Shown piece after piece: positions 27,849 through 36,175 of a stretch of 64,000 bases of DNA (positions within the stretch are counted from its first letter, which is position 1; each line of letters opens with the position of its first letter). The translations under genes were made by a program, and so were the position numbers. The DNA is from a bacterium (lineage in GTDB: Bacteria; Bacillota; Bacilli; Lactobacillales; Streptococcaceae): assembly GCA_905221115.1 (NCBI GenBank), contig CAJNBX010000006.1, positions 1-64,000 of the forward strand, in the 5' to 3' direction. The notes under the pieces were generated by a model. That model made no database searches. It was not told the origin of the DNA and saw only the letters and a list, made by a program, of their open reading frames with translations.

Positions 27849-27861
27849 AAAATACAACAAT

Positions 27862-27886
27862 CCCTTGGCAAAAGCCAAGGGGTAAT
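27862..27886. terminator. Bidirectional terminator between the acyltransferase gene and the siderophore operon
   Basis: CCCTTGGC-AAAA-GCCAAGGG perfect stem between two convergent genes, with T-rich tails on both strands. Confidence 0.75.
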
Positions 27887-27890
27887 TCTT

Positions 27891-28583
27891 TTATTCGATT
27901 TTCCATTTTTGAGCCAACCAGCTGGAAAAGGCTAGAAATCGCTCATCCACTTGTTCATGGTGCCCATAAGGATCAAAGACAAACTGACCGTTCGAATAGT
28001 ATTTCTGAAGACTGGTATGAATCTGCTCAGCATAGACTGGTGCTTGAGCCAAACGATTAGTATGGTGTGCTCCTTCTGTTTGACCATTTTGTAAATACAG
28101 CAAACAGGCCAAATTTTTCACCTTTTCTTCCCTACAGTAAGTCACAAAATCAGGATACCAAAAGGAACCGCAGATGGAGAATACACAGGAAACCTTGTCA
28201 AAGCTGAAAAGACTGTAGACTGCCGCCAAACCACCTAGTGAATACCCTCCATAAGCAAGACGAGTTTCGTCCAGGCGATAAAGCGACTGCAATTTGTCTA
28301 AAAGACCTCCAAATAAATGATCATGATAGGCGTTGGCCTGACCTCCAAAATCTGGAGCTCCATCTCTCAGAGCAGATGCCTTCCAAGGCGTGTAGTCATC
28401 TAGGCGATTTTTAGAGGTCAAGCCCACTAAAATCACAGATTCGGAAAGGAACGATAGGAAATCCAAGTTTCCATCATTCAAGAGAATCGCTGGATAGGTT
28501 TGATTGGGGTCGTAGTTAGAAGGAAGGCTGATTTTTACTTGAATTCCTTCCCAATCAAACTCATTATTTATTGATAAAGTCAT
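27891..28583 (-). CDS. IroE/Fes-like alpha/beta-hydrolase esterase, probable siderophore esterase
   Basis: 230 residues from the ATG at 28583, which lies inside the end of the binding-protein gene (20-base overlap). Putative-esterase (PF00756) features: ILLNDGNLDF, the nucleophile Ser in YGGYSLGGLAAVYSL, and the late catalytic His in DPYGHHEQVDERF. It has no signal peptide, so it acts in the cytoplasm. As last gene of an iron-siderophore uptake operon it probably cleaves the imported ferric ester-type siderophore to release iron. The substrate is inferred from context. Confidence 0.75.
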   Translation of the reverse strand: MTLSINNEFDWEGIQVKISLPSNYDPNQTYPAILLNDGNLDFLSFLSESVILVGLTSKNRLDDYTPWKASALRDGAPDFGGQANAYHDHLFGGLLDKLQSLYRLDETRLAYGGYSLGGLAAVYSLFSFDKVSCVFSICGSFWYPDFVTYCREEKVKNLACLLYLQNGQTEGAHHTNRLAQAPVYAEQIHTSLQKYYSNGQFVFDPYGHHEQVDERFLAFSSWLAQKWKIE

Positions 28584-29574
28584 TGATTTTCTCAAGGGAA
28601 TCAATCACTGCTGGACCATAGTCCATCAATTCATCGTAAGAGATGGTCATGATTTTTTGATTCTTAATAGCAGGAACGCTTTCCAAAACAGCATTTGCCT
28701 TCATCAACTCTACTGCTTTTTCATCCAATTTTTTATTGCGATCGCTGGTTACATAGATAATCAATTCAGGATCCATTGACACGAGATTTTCCAAGGTCAA
28801 GCCTGATGTCCCCGTAGCAACGTTTGTATAACCAAGTTGGTTCAGCAAACTTTCTTGCAAAGCAGACTTGTAGGCACCGAAGGTTTCATCATTATAAGCA
28901 ACCATAATCAAAGCCTTTTTCTTTTCACCTTGACTTGCTGGGTTTGCTTTCTTAACAGCGTCAATTTTAGCTTGTAACTGGGCTGCGTATTCATTAGCCT
29001 TGTCCTGAACATTAAAAATCATTCCAAGATTTTTGACATCTTCTACAATATTCCCCAAATCTTGCTGAATTGTTGAGAGAGAAGCTTTTTGCGTATAAAC
29101 TGGGATTTTATTTTCATTCCAAGTGCTAACTGTCCCCAAGGATTTTTCAGAAAACATCATGTTTCGACCCATCACAGCGTCTGGCTCATAAGAAAGGACT
29201 GTCTCTTGTGAGACTGTTTTTTTATCCCCAATTTGAGGAATAGTCGCAATCGCGTCCTTGTATTTGTCCGTCACAGCATTGTCTGGATTGAGCATGCCAG
29301 CAATTTTATCCTTCAACCCCAACTCCAATAAGATTTCAGTGGTTGAAAGATTGTTGGTGATAACTTTTTCAGGTGCCTTATCAAAAACTTGTTCGACTTC
29401 ATTTCCTTTCGCGTCATAGGTCTTAACCGTTAGTGGATAAGTCGTCTCTGTGCTCGCCTTTTGACTTGTTTCTGCGCTAGATTGTGTGGTAGCTTTTTCT
29501 GTAGTAGTGTTACCACAAGCTGCCATGGTTAGGGTGGCTACTGTTACGAGTAAAATGCTTAGTGTTTTTTTCAT
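28564..29574 (-). CDS. Iron-siderophore ABC transporter substrate-binding lipoprotein
   Basis: 336 residues. Signal peptide with lipobox TMAAC (Cys about 20), a Ser/Thr-rich linker, then a FepB/CeuE-type binding domain (PEKVITNNLSTTEILLELGLKDKIAG; SYEPDAVMGRN; GLTLENLVSMDPELIIYVT). It is anchored on the outer face of the membrane and captures a ferric siderophore or haem-like chelate. Third gene of permease-ATPase-binding protein-esterase. Confidence 0.88.
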   Translation of the reverse strand: MKKTLSILLVTVATLTMAACGNTTTEKATTQSSAETSQKASTETTYPLTVKTYDAKGNEVEQVFDKAPEKVITNNLSTTEILLELGLKDKIAGMLNPDNAVTDKYKDAIATIPQIGDKKTVSQETVLSYEPDAVMGRNMMFSEKSLGTVSTWNENKIPVYTQKASLSTIQQDLGNIVEDVKNLGMIFNVQDKANEYAAQLQAKIDAVKKANPASQGEKKKALIMVAYNDETFGAYKSALQESLLNQLGYTNVATGTSGLTLENLVSMDPELIIYVTSDRNKKLDEKAVELMKANAVLESVPAIKNQKIMTISYDELMDYGPAVIDSLEKINDFINK

Positions 29575-29593
29575 CTTGTTTTCCTTTTCATTC

Positions 29594-30349
29594 TTATAAA
29601 TAGTGAATCATGGCTTGCTGATCCTCGGTCCAAGTCACCTGACTTTGAACTCCGTATACAGTTTGCAATGACTCAGGGGTGATGGTCTCCTTTGGAGTCC
29701 CTTGGTAAAGGATTTCCCCCTCTTTCATCAGATAGAGATAATCCGAATAGCGACAAGCAAGTTGAATATCATGTAGGACAGCTAGAACATTGACCTTGAG
29801 ATTTTTCACAATGGCCAACAAGTCTAGCTGATACTTGATATCCAAGTGATTGGTTGGTTCGTCCAGGAGCAAGAGAGTCGGTTCTTGCGCCAAGGCGCGG
29901 GCTAATAAGACTCGTTGTTTCTCTCCCCCTGACAGAGACGAATAGAGACGAGTTTTCTTCTCAAGCATATCCACCTTGACGAGGGCATCTTGAACGAGGG
30001 TATAATCTCTTTCCTTTTCCTTCTGTAAAAAAGAGAGGTGGGGAGTTCTTCCCAGCAAGACGATTTCTTCAACTGTACAATCAAACTGCAGCTGATTAAA
30101 CTGGGTCACAACTGCCATTTGCTTGGCTGTTTCTTTGAGCGTCCATTGTTCCAGAGGCTTTCCATCTAGGCTTATCAAGCCTTTTTCCACCTTTTCCTGA
30201 CGATAGAGGAGTTTAAGTAGACTGGTTTTTCCACTTCCATTTGGTCCTAATATCGTGTGAAATTGATTCCCTTCAACCTTAAGAGAGACTCCTTTGAGGA
30301 TTTTTTTCTCTCCCAGTCCAAAATGGATATCCTGACAAATCAAGTCCAT
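29594..30349 (-). CDS. Iron-siderophore ABC transporter ATP-binding protein (FecE/FepC-like)
   Basis: 251 residues. Walker A GPNGSGKTSLLK (about 34-45), signature LSGGEKQRVLLARAL, Walker B LLLLDEPTNHLD, and switch His in AVLHDIQLA. It belongs to the FecCD-family ATPases. It follows the permease stop by one base, so the two are coupled. It powers import in the cytoplasmic membrane. Confidence 0.92.
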   Translation of the reverse strand: MDLICQDIHFGLGEKKILKGVSLKVEGNQFHTILGPNGSGKTSLLKLLYRQEKVEKGLISLDGKPLEQWTLKETAKQMAVVTQFNQLQFDCTVEEIVLLGRTPHLSFLQKEKERDYTLVQDALVKVDMLEKKTRLYSSLSGGEKQRVLLARALAQEPTLLLLDEPTNHLDIKYQLDLLAIVKNLKVNVLAVLHDIQLACRYSDYLYLMKEGEILYQGTPKETITPESLQTVYGVQSQVTWTEDQQAMIHYL

Positions 30350-30350
30350 A

Positions 30351-31397
30351 TCAGACCCTCACCTCCCTTCGCCTACCTCCAACAATGTAGATAAAGAAGG
30401 GAGCACCTACTAAGGCTGTGAAAATACCAATAGGCAACTCTGCGTTTGGAATGATGATACGAGAGAATACGTCTGCCCAGATGACAAAGAGGGCACCTAG
30501 CAAGGTTGCAACAGGAAAAAGCCTCTTGTAATTCGTTCCTACTAACCCTCGAGCTAAATGTGGAGTAATCAGACCGACAAATCCAATAATCCCACAGGTT
30601 GCCACTAAGACTGCTGTCAGCACAGCCACCATGGTCACATAAAGATACCAATAAAAGCGTAAGGGAATCCCCAAAGTTAAAGCAGCCTCATCTCCCATCA
30701 TCATCGCATTGAAAACACGATACTGAGTAGAGAAAAATAGAAAGGCTATTCCTACTACTATAGTTGGCAGGACCAAGTCTGCCCAGGAAGTCCCAGCGAG
30801 CGAGCCCATGGTCCAAAACTTAATGGTCATCACACTGTCCGCATTAGCGCCAACTGAGATAATAAAGTTGGAAAAAGCTAGAAAGAGAGCATTGACCACC
30901 GTTCCTGATAAGATCAGACTAGATGTTGTCATCCTTCCCTGCATAGAGGCAATGATGAGGACAGCAATTGTTGCCAAAATAGCTCCAAGAAAAGCTCCAA
31001 GGCTAATCATCACTTTTAAACCAAGAATGATGCTCAAAGTTGCCCCTAGAGTAGCACCCGCAGATATTCCTAAGACATAAGGCTCTGCTATGGGATTGTT
31101 TACCGTGGACTGCATCACACTACCACACATAGAAAGGCCTGCTCCTACTATCAGACCTAACAATACTCGAGGGAATCTCATGTTCCATACAATGGCAAGA
31201 GTGGACTTGGAAACCTCTCCTACCTCAAGAGGAAATCCCAACCTGCTCAAAATAACCCGATAGGTATCTCCTAGATCAATCGCAACAGATCCCATTGAAA
31301 CTGCTAGAAAGAGAGAAATCCCTAAAATACCTAGCAAAATAACTAAAAGTAACACAAATTGCTGGTCTTGTCGGCTTCCAGAAAATTTGGAAAGCAT
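30351..31397 (-). CDS. Iron-siderophore ABC transporter permease (FecCD family)
   Basis: 348 residues with about ten membrane helices. FecCD/BtuC signs: RFPRVLLGLIVGAGLSMCGSVMQ, NNPIAEPYVLGISAGATLGA, FVGLITPHLARGLVG (the EAA-like loop that contacts the ATPase) and the end ELPIGIFTALVGAPFFIYIVGG. First gene of the four-gene operon, with AAGGAGG before the ATG, a TTGTTA-17-TATACT promoter and a CodY-like box near the start. One permease gene implies a homodimer channel. Confidence 0.9.
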   Translation of the reverse strand: MLSKFSGSRQDQQFVLLLVILLGILGISLFLAVSMGSVAIDLGDTYRVILSRLGFPLEVGEVSKSTLAIVWNMRFPRVLLGLIVGAGLSMCGSVMQSTVNNPIAEPYVLGISAGATLGATLSIILGLKVMISLGAFLGAILATIAVLIIASMQGRMTTSSLILSGTVVNALFLAFSNFIISVGANADSVMTIKFWTMGSLAGTSWADLVLPTIVVGIAFLFFSTQYRVFNAMMMGDEAALTLGIPLRFYWYLYVTMVAVLTAVLVATCGIIGFVGLITPHLARGLVGTNYKRLFPVATLLGALFVIWADVFSRIIIPNAELPIGIFTALVGAPFFIYIVGGRRREVRV

Positions 31398-31422
31398 GCA
31401 AACCTCCTTTGTTAGAATCTTA

Positions 31423-31475
31423 AAAATTTAGAAAATTCTCATGAAAAGTATACCATATTTTCAACTGTGTAACAA
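31423..31475 (-). promoter_or_regulatory. Promoter and CodY-like box of the siderophore operon
   Basis: Minus-strand -35 TTGTTA at 31470-31475 and -10 TATACT at 31447-31452, spacer 17. At 31423-31437, just downstream of the predicted start, is a site matching the CodY box at 12 of 15 positions. Weak but placed where a repressor would block. Confidence 0.45.
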
Positions 31476-31526
31476 GCTATGAAAAAAATACAATTAAAAT
31501 CAGAAAAATTATGGTTGTTTTTTCCA

Positions 31527-31614
31527 TACAGTGCTAGGAACCGTAACCGAAGATTATACTTGAGTATATCGAGGTAAAGTGACAACATAAAAAGCCCTCT
31601 GAAAATCAGAGAGC
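31527..31614 (+). repeat. BOX-like element with terminator (copy 1)
   Basis: Reads CAGTGCTAGGAACCGTAACC, then GAAGATTATACTTGAGTATA and TCGAGGTAAAGTGACAAC, then the hairpin GCCCTCTGA/TCAGAGAGC. It is nearly identical to 32826-32922. The order of blocks (CTAGGAA, CCG, TACTTGAGTA, C-AGG--AGTGAC) parallels BOX elements, but the ends differ. The hairpin with a T run on the minus strand (31588-31614) also serves as cadD terminator. Confidence 0.65.
31588..31614 (-). terminator. Terminator of cadD
   Basis: GCTCTCTGA-TTT-TCAGAGGGC followed by TTTTT on the minus strand, about 40 bases after the cadD stop. Confidence 0.8.
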
Positions 31615-31655
31615 CAATTTGAGATTGGGATAAAATCCTAGTGAAACAAAAAAAT

Positions 31656-32267
31656 CTACACGGTCAGAAAAGTCTCTATCGTGCCATTTTCATACATGAT
31701 GTATAGTCCAAGTAGAATGAATACTAAGGGCACTATGATTCGCTCGTATTTTTCAATTGTCTCGAATATTAAGGGAATAGAGGATAAGACCCGACTAATC
31801 TCGCATAAGATAATTATGCCGATTACAAACACAAGCAAGGCCACGAGGGTCTGTGACCAATCTAATGAAGCAAAATAAGGTATATAGATACCTAAATTAT
31901 CTCCGCCAGACGCAATTGTCAGCAATGTAACTGTCCAAAACAGTTGATTTGCCTTGCTTTGTTCTAATCTTTCAATAATTTCTTCCTCTTCTTCCTCACT
32001 TTCTCCAACAATTGCAAAGCGAATCCCTAAATAGATAGGGATTAAACCAAGCAATCCAACCATCCATTCTTCAGGCACGAAATTAACGACATAAGCAGCA
32101 ACTAAACTCGCCCCTACAAGTAAGCCTGTGCCTAGATATTGCCCCGCATAAATATGCCATTTTTGTTTATTCTGTGATAGCTGTGCAAATAAAATAAATA
32201 AAATAATTAAATAATCGATACTGGTGGAAATATAAACACCAATAGCAGATATGATTGTCTGTCCCAT
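31656..32267 (-). CDS. cadD: CadD-family cadmium resistance transporter
   Basis: 203 residues with five or six membrane helices. CadD features: start TIISAIGVYISTSIDYLIILFILFAQ, a Glu-rich cytoplasmic loop (GESEEEEEEIIERLEQ, about 88-103), and TIASGGDNLGIYIPYFA. It exports or sequesters cadmium at the membrane. The usual partner regulator gene cadX is not next to it. A strong AGGAGG precedes the ATG. Upstream lie a 24-codon ORF and a palindromic operator over the promoter, so local metal control is likely. Confidence 0.88.
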   Translation of the reverse strand: MGQTIISAIGVYISTSIDYLIILFILFAQLSQNKQKWHIYAGQYLGTGLLVGASLVAAYVVNFVPEEWMVGLLGLIPIYLGIRFAIVGESEEEEEEIIERLEQSKANQLFWTVTLLTIASGGDNLGIYIPYFASLDWSQTLVALLVFVIGIIILCEISRVLSSIPLIFETIEKYERIIVPLVFILLGLYIMYENGTIETFLTV

Positions 32268-32297
32268 AAAAAACCTCCTGTATTGGTCAGTAATAAA

Positions 32298-32372
32298 TCA
32301 GCAGATTTTAGGAGAGCACAGACACATTAATTTAGCTATCGCTAGTGGGTAATGTCGAACATAGGAAAGCAT
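32298..32372 (-). CDS. Candidate 24-residue Cys-containing leader peptide upstream of cadD
   Basis: ATG at 32372 is preceded at six bases by GAGGAGG, an ideal ribosome site. The peptide reads MLSYVRHYPLAIAKL then MCLCSPKIC, with three cysteines in the last eight residues, and ends with TGA at 32298, 31 bases before the cadD ATG. It lies between the predicted promoter and cadD. A Cys-rich, well-translated short ORF before a Cd/Zn transporter could act as a thiol- or metal-sensing leader. Function is inference only. Confidence 0.5.
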   Translation of the reverse strand: MLSYVRHYPLAIAKLMCLCSPKIC

Positions 32373-32436
32373 TTTACTCCTCCTCAAAACGTAGTTACAA
32401 AGTAATTTCTAACTGGAATTCGGTGACTACTTCCAT

Positions 32437-32472
32437 GTAAAGTATAACATACTATACTTTACTTCGTAAAGT
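32437..32472 (-). promoter_or_regulatory. cadD promoter with palindromic operator
   Basis: Perfect inverted repeat GTAAAGTATA-ACATAC-TATACTTTAC at 32437-32462. A further inverted half-site GTAAAGT at 32466-32472 makes the hairpin ACTTTAC-TTC-GTAAAGT. On the minus strand TATACT inside it serves as the -10. A repressor bound here would cover the promoter; which one is unknown. Confidence 0.55.
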
Positions 32473-32825
32473 GTGGACTCTCCGAGGGGGCTTGCAGACA
32501 GCTACTCGGCTTTATGGTGTAATTATCTGATACCATTTGAGGTTTTTGTAATCTCCAAAATTGTGACCGATAAAACCTCAATAAAAAAGCCCTCTGAAAA
32601 TCAGAAAGCTGATTTGAACCCAGGCTAAAATCCTAGTGAAAAAAGATGAAACTCCTTGCGTTGATCGAACACGGTGTCCTTTCCCTATTTTCATACGGAT
32701 TTTTAACGTCCTTAGCATCATGATTCTTGCTGTATAAAATGTTTATAGACTAGGCGACAAGCCGACGATTATACAAATATTTTAGTGAACAAAAAAATCT
32801 CCCCTAAGGGAGAAGATCTGGTTTA
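32473..32825. other. Repeat-rich gene-free region upstream of cadD
   Basis: No gene seen. It holds a GAGGTTTT/AAAACCTC inverted repeat at 32539-32579, a terminator-like hairpin GCCCTCTGA/TCAGAAAGC at 32583-32610, a degraded BOX-like copy at 32712-32786, and a second terminator (TCTCCC-CTAA-GGGAGA) near 32796-32812. The AAAATCCTAG motif seen at 31630 recurs near 32625. Confidence 0.5.
32712..32786 (+). repeat. BOX-like element, internally deleted (copy of the rpsO-side element)
   Basis: Starts ATTCTTGCTGTATAAAATG and TTTATAGACTAGGCGACAAG, then CCGACGATTATAC, and jumps to AAATATTTTAG. The left 50 bases match the element at 32923-33029; the middle and right arm are lost. Confidence 0.55.
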
Positions 32826-32922
32826 TTTTACCTTACAGTGCTAGGAACCGTAACCGAAGATTCTACTTGAGTATATCGAGGTAAGGTGACAACGTAAAAA
32901 GCCCTCTGAAGTCAGAGAGCTT
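32826..32922 (+). repeat. BOX-like element with terminator (copy 2)
   Basis: Near-identical to 31527-31614, including CAGTGCTAGGAACCG, TACTTGAGTATATCGAGG and the hairpin GCCCTCTGA/TCAGAGAGC at 32899-32921. On the minus strand the hairpin plus T run is placed to terminate rpsO. Confidence 0.65.
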
Positions 32923-33029
32923 AATTCTTGCTGAATAAAACGTTTATAGACTAGGAGACAAGCCGAAGATTGTACTGATGGTACATCGAGGCGAAGTCAA
33001 CGAAGTATAGAAACGTTTTAGACGCAAGA
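32923..33029 (+). repeat. BOX-like long-hairpin element touching the rpsO stop
   Basis: 107 bp with imperfect terminal inverted repeats: ATTCTTGCTGAATAAAACG and TTTATAG at the left, CTATAGAAACGTTTTAGACG and CAAGAT at the right. The core CTAGGAGACAAGCCGAAGAT, TGTACTGATGGTACA and TCGAGGCGAAGTCAACGAAG follows the same order as BOX (CTAGGAAGCTAGCCGCAGGC, TGTACTTGAGTACGG, CAAGGCGACGCTGACG). The right end abuts the rpsO TAA at 33030. Confidence 0.65.
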
Positions 33030-33299
33030 TTAGCGACGAAGTCCTAGAGAGTTGATTAACTCACGGTAACGGTTAACGTCGTTTTTACGCAAGTATGCAA
33101 GCAAGTTACGACGGCGACCGATTTTCTTCATCAATCCACGGTAAGTAGCGTGGTCTTTTTTGTGTTGTTTGATGTGTTCGTTAAGGTGGTTGATTTCCCA
33201 AGTAAGGACAGCAACTTGAACCTCTACTGAACCTGTATCACCTTCGTGACGTGCATATTGTGCGATGATTTCATTTTTTTTCTCTTTTGAGATTGCCAT
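33030..33299 (-). CDS. rpsO: 30S ribosomal protein S15
   Basis: 89 residues, the exact family length. It contains [16 protein letters not shown], the [21 protein letters not shown] segment and the [13 protein letters not shown] motif that binds 16S rRNA helices 20-22. Single gene with its own promoter; GGAG precedes the ATG. The leader is structured and may allow S15 self-control. Confidence 0.97.
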   Translation of the reverse strand: MAISKEKKNEIIAQYARHEGDTGSVEVQVAVLTWEINHLNEHIKQHKKDHATYRGLMKKIGRRRNLLAYLRKNDVNRYRELINSLGLRR

Positions 33300-33418
33300 G
33301 ATGTTTCTCCTTTTTATTTGGCTTCATCCGAGTGACAGGTTGGCATGCCTGTAACCAAGAAGAAGTTATTTGTCTTTACGACATTCCCTATTCTACCAAT
33401 AACTAACTTCTTTGTCAA
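33300..33418 (-). promoter_or_regulatory. rpsO promoter and structured leader
   Basis: Minus-strand TTGACA at 33413-33418 and TAGAAT at 33390-33395 with a 17-base spacer. The leader of about 80 bases contains ACAGG-(CATGCCAA)-CCTGT and a GGTT/AGCC-type pairing before the ribosome site, consistent with the S15 autoregulatory leaders known in Firmicutes. The exact fold is not verified. Confidence 0.6.
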
Positions 33419-33502
33419 CAGATTTACTTTCTTGTTTTAAATATGCTATAATAATTATAGCAAGAAATCTAAGTTGTCTGTTTTTTAAACGAGGTGATTA
33501 TC

Positions 33503-33877
33503 ATGCCTAGATTCTATTCCCATCTCCCCTACTATTTGGTCATCTTTTTCTTTTACTGGCCACTTTATGAGTTGTTATCACTAATCGTTTCTGACTCCCT
33601 TTTGCTCAAAAGTCTCTACGTAAATAATATTCTCTTCTATACACCTCTAGTGATCTTTATTGTATCGCTACTTTATAGCTACCGTTTCCGTTTTTCACTT
33701 TGGTGGTTAATTGGTAACGGACTGCTCTTTTGCTTTACTATCATAACCTTTGGTGAGTTTATACTCATTTACTTGCTAATCTATGAAACCTTGGCTCTGA
33801 TGGGCATGGCTTCCGGTATTGGTATCAAGCATATTCTACAAAAAATGAAAAACAAAAAACTTTCACAAAATCCTTGA
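33503..33877 (+). CDS. Small integral membrane protein, unknown function
   Basis: 124 residues from the ATG at 33503 (GAGGTG six bases upstream). Four hydrophobic segments cover most of the chain (about 8-30, 40-60, 65-85 and 88-110), and the tail is basic (KMKNKKLSQNP). I recognise no domain. It lies between divergent rpsO and the thrS T-box in the same direction as thrS but is separated from it by the riboswitch. Confidence 0.65.
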   Translation: MPRFYSHLPYYLVIFFFYWPLYELLSLIVSDSLLLKSLYVNNILFYTPLVIFIVSLLYSYRFRFSLWWLIGNGLLFCFTIITFGEFILIYLLIYETLALMGMASGIGIKHILQKMKNKKLSQNP

Positions 33878-33904
33878 AAAATCTCACAATCATGCTATAA
33901 TAAT

Positions 33905-34115
33905 CCATAGAGACAAGTCACTTAGTCCCTTTCTACTAGAGAGTGCGTGGTTGCTGGAAACGCATAGAAAGCCTAAACTGATACTACTCTTGGTTTTTTA
34001 TGAAAACATAAAACGGTGGCCACGTTAGAGCCAATCAGAGGTGTCCCTCTTTTTTGAGGAACATAAATGAAGGTGGAACCACGTTGCGACGTCCTTTTGA
34101 GGATGTCGCTTTTTG
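33905..34115 (+). promoter_or_regulatory. T-box riboswitch of thrS
   Basis: Stem I region with the AGAGAG start (33939 on), the conserved GCTGGAAACGC loop region, the T-box sequence AAATGAAGGTGGAACCACG at about 34065-34083, and a terminator GCGACGTCC-TTTT-GAGGATGTCGC-TTTTT at 34086-34115. Uncharged tRNA-Thr should favour the antiterminator and switch on thrS. ACT triplets (Thr) occur in the specifier region, but I could not fix which one is read. Confidence 0.88.
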
Positions 34116-34198
34116 TTTTTCTAGCTTTCACAATCCTCTGTCCCTGTTTTCAGAATAGGGTTAACACATTCGTCAATAATATAAGTAAGGAGAACATC

Positions 34199-36142
34199 AT
34201 GATTAACATTACTTTCCCAGATGGCGCTGTTCGTGAATTCGAATCTGGCGTTACAACTTTTGAAATTGCCCAATCTATCAGCAATTCCCTAGCTAAAAAA
34301 GCCTTGGCTGGTAAATTCAACGGCAAACTCATAGACACTACTCGTGCTATCACTGAAGATGGAAGCATCGAAATCGTGACACCTGATCACGAAGATGCCC
34401 TTCCAATCCTACGTCACTCAGCTGCCCACTTGTTCGCCCAAGCAGCTCGTCGTCTTTTCCCAGACATTCACTTGGGAGTTGGTCCAGCTATCGAAGATGG
34501 TTTCTACTACGATACTGACAACACAGCTGGTCAAATCTCTAACGAAGACCTTCCTCGTATCGAAGAAGAAATGCAAAAAATCGTCAAAGAAAACTTCCCA
34601 TCAATCCGTGAAGAAGTTACGAAAGACGAGGCTCGTGAAATCTTCAAAAACGACCCTTATAAGTTGGAATTGATTGAAGAACATTCAGAAGACGAAGGTG
34701 GTTTGACTATCTACCGTCAGGGTGAATACGTGGACCTTTGCCGTGGACCTCATGTCCCATCAACAGGCCGTATCCAAATCTTCCACCTTCTCCATGTAGC
34801 AGGTGCTTACTGGCGCGGAAATAGCGACAACGCTATGATGCAACGTATCTACGGTACAGCTTGGTTTGACAAGAAAGACTTGAAAAACTATCTTCAAATG
34901 CGTGAAGAAGCTAAGGAACGTGACCACCGTAAACTTGGTAAAGAGCTTGACCTCTTTATGATTTCACAAGAAGTGGGACAAGGTTTGCCATTCTGGTTGC
35001 CAAATGGTGCAACTATCCGTCGTGAATTGGAACGTTATATCGTAGACAAAGAGTTGGCTTCAGGCTACCAACACGTCTACACTCCACCACTTGCTTCTGT
35101 TGAACTTTACAAGACTTCTGGTCACTGGGATCATTACCAAGAAGACATGTTCCCAACTATGGACATGGGTGACGGGGAAGAATTTGTCCTTCGTCCAATG
35201 AACTGCCCGCACCACATCCAAGTCTTCAAACATCATGTTCACTCATACCGTGAGTTGCCAATCCGTATCGCTGAAATCGGTATGATGCACCGTTATGAAA
35301 AATCTGGTGCCCTCACTGGTCTTCAACGTGTACGTGAAATGTCACTCAACGATGGTCACCTCTTTGTCACTCCAGAACAAATCCAAGAAGAATTCCAACG
35401 TGCTCTTCAGTTGATTATCGATGTTTATGAAGACTTCAACTTAACTGAATACCGCTTCCGCCTCTCTCTTCGTGACCCTCAAGATACTCACAAGTACTTT
35501 GATAACGATGAGATGTGGGAAAATGCCCAAACCATGCTTCGTGCAGCCCTTGATGAAATGGGCGTGGACTACTTTGAAGCCGAAGGTGAAGCAGCCTTCT
35601 ACGGACCAAAATTGGATATTCAAGTTAAGACCGCTCTCGGAAAAGAAGAGACCCTTTCTACTATCCAACTTGACTTCTTGCTTCCAGAACGCTTCGACCT
35701 TAAATACATCGGAGCTGATGGCGAAGAGCACCGTCCAGTTATGATTCACCGTGGGGTTATCTCTACTATGGAGCGCTTCACAGCTATCTTGATTGAGAAC
35801 TACAAGGGTGCCTTCCCAACATGGCTTGCACCACACCAAGTAACCCTCATCCCAGTATCTAATGAAAAACACGTGGACTACGCATGGGAAGTAGCTAAGA
35901 AACTCCGCGACCGTGGTGTACGTGCTGATGTCGATGAGCGCAATGAAAAAATGCAGTTCAAGATCCGTGCTTCACAAACAAGCAAGATTCCTTACCAATT
36001 GATCGTTGGGGACAAGGAAATGGAAGACGGAACAGTCAACGTTCGTCGCTACGGCCAAAAAGAAACACAAACTGTCTCAGTTGATGACTTTGTTCAAGCT
36101 ATCCTAGCTGATATCGCCAACAAATCACGCGTTGAGAAATAA
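34199..36142 (+). CDS. thrS: Threonyl-tRNA synthetase
   Basis: 647 residues from the ATG at 34199, with AAGGAG upstream. An in-frame ATG at 34067 lies inside the T-box terminator and is not the real start. TGS domain (1-62), SAD editing-like domain with [10 protein letters not shown] (about 75) and the later C in DLCRGPH, class II catalytic core with the zinc-site Cys in [13 protein letters not shown], motif 2 [12 protein letters not shown], motif 3 in [14 protein letters not shown], then the anticodon-binding domain. It charges tRNA-Thr. Single-gene unit with T-box control and terminator. Confidence 0.97.
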   Translation: MINITFPDGAVREFESGVTTFEIAQSISNSLAKKALAGKFNGKLIDTTRAITEDGSIEIVTPDHEDALPILRHSAAHLFAQAARRLFPDIHLGVGPAIEDGFYYDTDNTAGQISNEDLPRIEEEMQKIVKENFPSIREEVTKDEAREIFKNDPYKLELIEEHSEDEGGLTIYRQGEYVDLCRGPHVPSTGRIQIFHLLHVAGAYWRGNSDNAMMQRIYGTAWFDKKDLKNYLQMREEAKERDHRKLGKELDLFMISQEVGQGLPFWLPNGATIRRELERYIVDKELASGYQHVYTPPLASVELYKTSGHWDHYQEDMFPTMDMGDGEEFVLRPMNCPHHIQVFKHHVHSYRELPIRIAEIGMMHRYEKSGALTGLQRVREMSLNDGHLFVTPEQIQEEFQRALQLIIDVYEDFNLTEYRFRLSLRDPQDTHKYFDNDEMWENAQTMLRAALDEMGVDYFEAEGEAAFYGPKLDIQVKTALGKEETLSTIQLDFLLPERFDLKYIGADGEEHRPVMIHRGVISTMERFTAILIENYKGAFPTWLAPHQVTLIPVSNEKHVDYAWEVAKKLRDRGVRADVDERNEKMQFKIRASQTSKIPYQLIVGDKEMEDGTVNVRRYGQKETQTVSVDDFVQAILADIANKSRVEK

Positions 36143-36175
36143 GAGATGAAACCTGGGATAAAATCCTAGCTACCT

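Noticed and set aside
31527..33029. CRISPR-like array around cadD-rpsO
   Set aside because: The repeats are few, unequal and partly degenerate, without regular spacers or cas genes; they are BOX-like elements and terminators.
34067..34198. Upstream in-frame extension of thrS
   Set aside because: It would start inside the T-box terminator; the ATG at 34199 has a proper ribosome site and gives the family length.
35441..35872. 143-codon minus-strand frame
   Set aside because: Antisense to thrS; no ribosome site or family signs.
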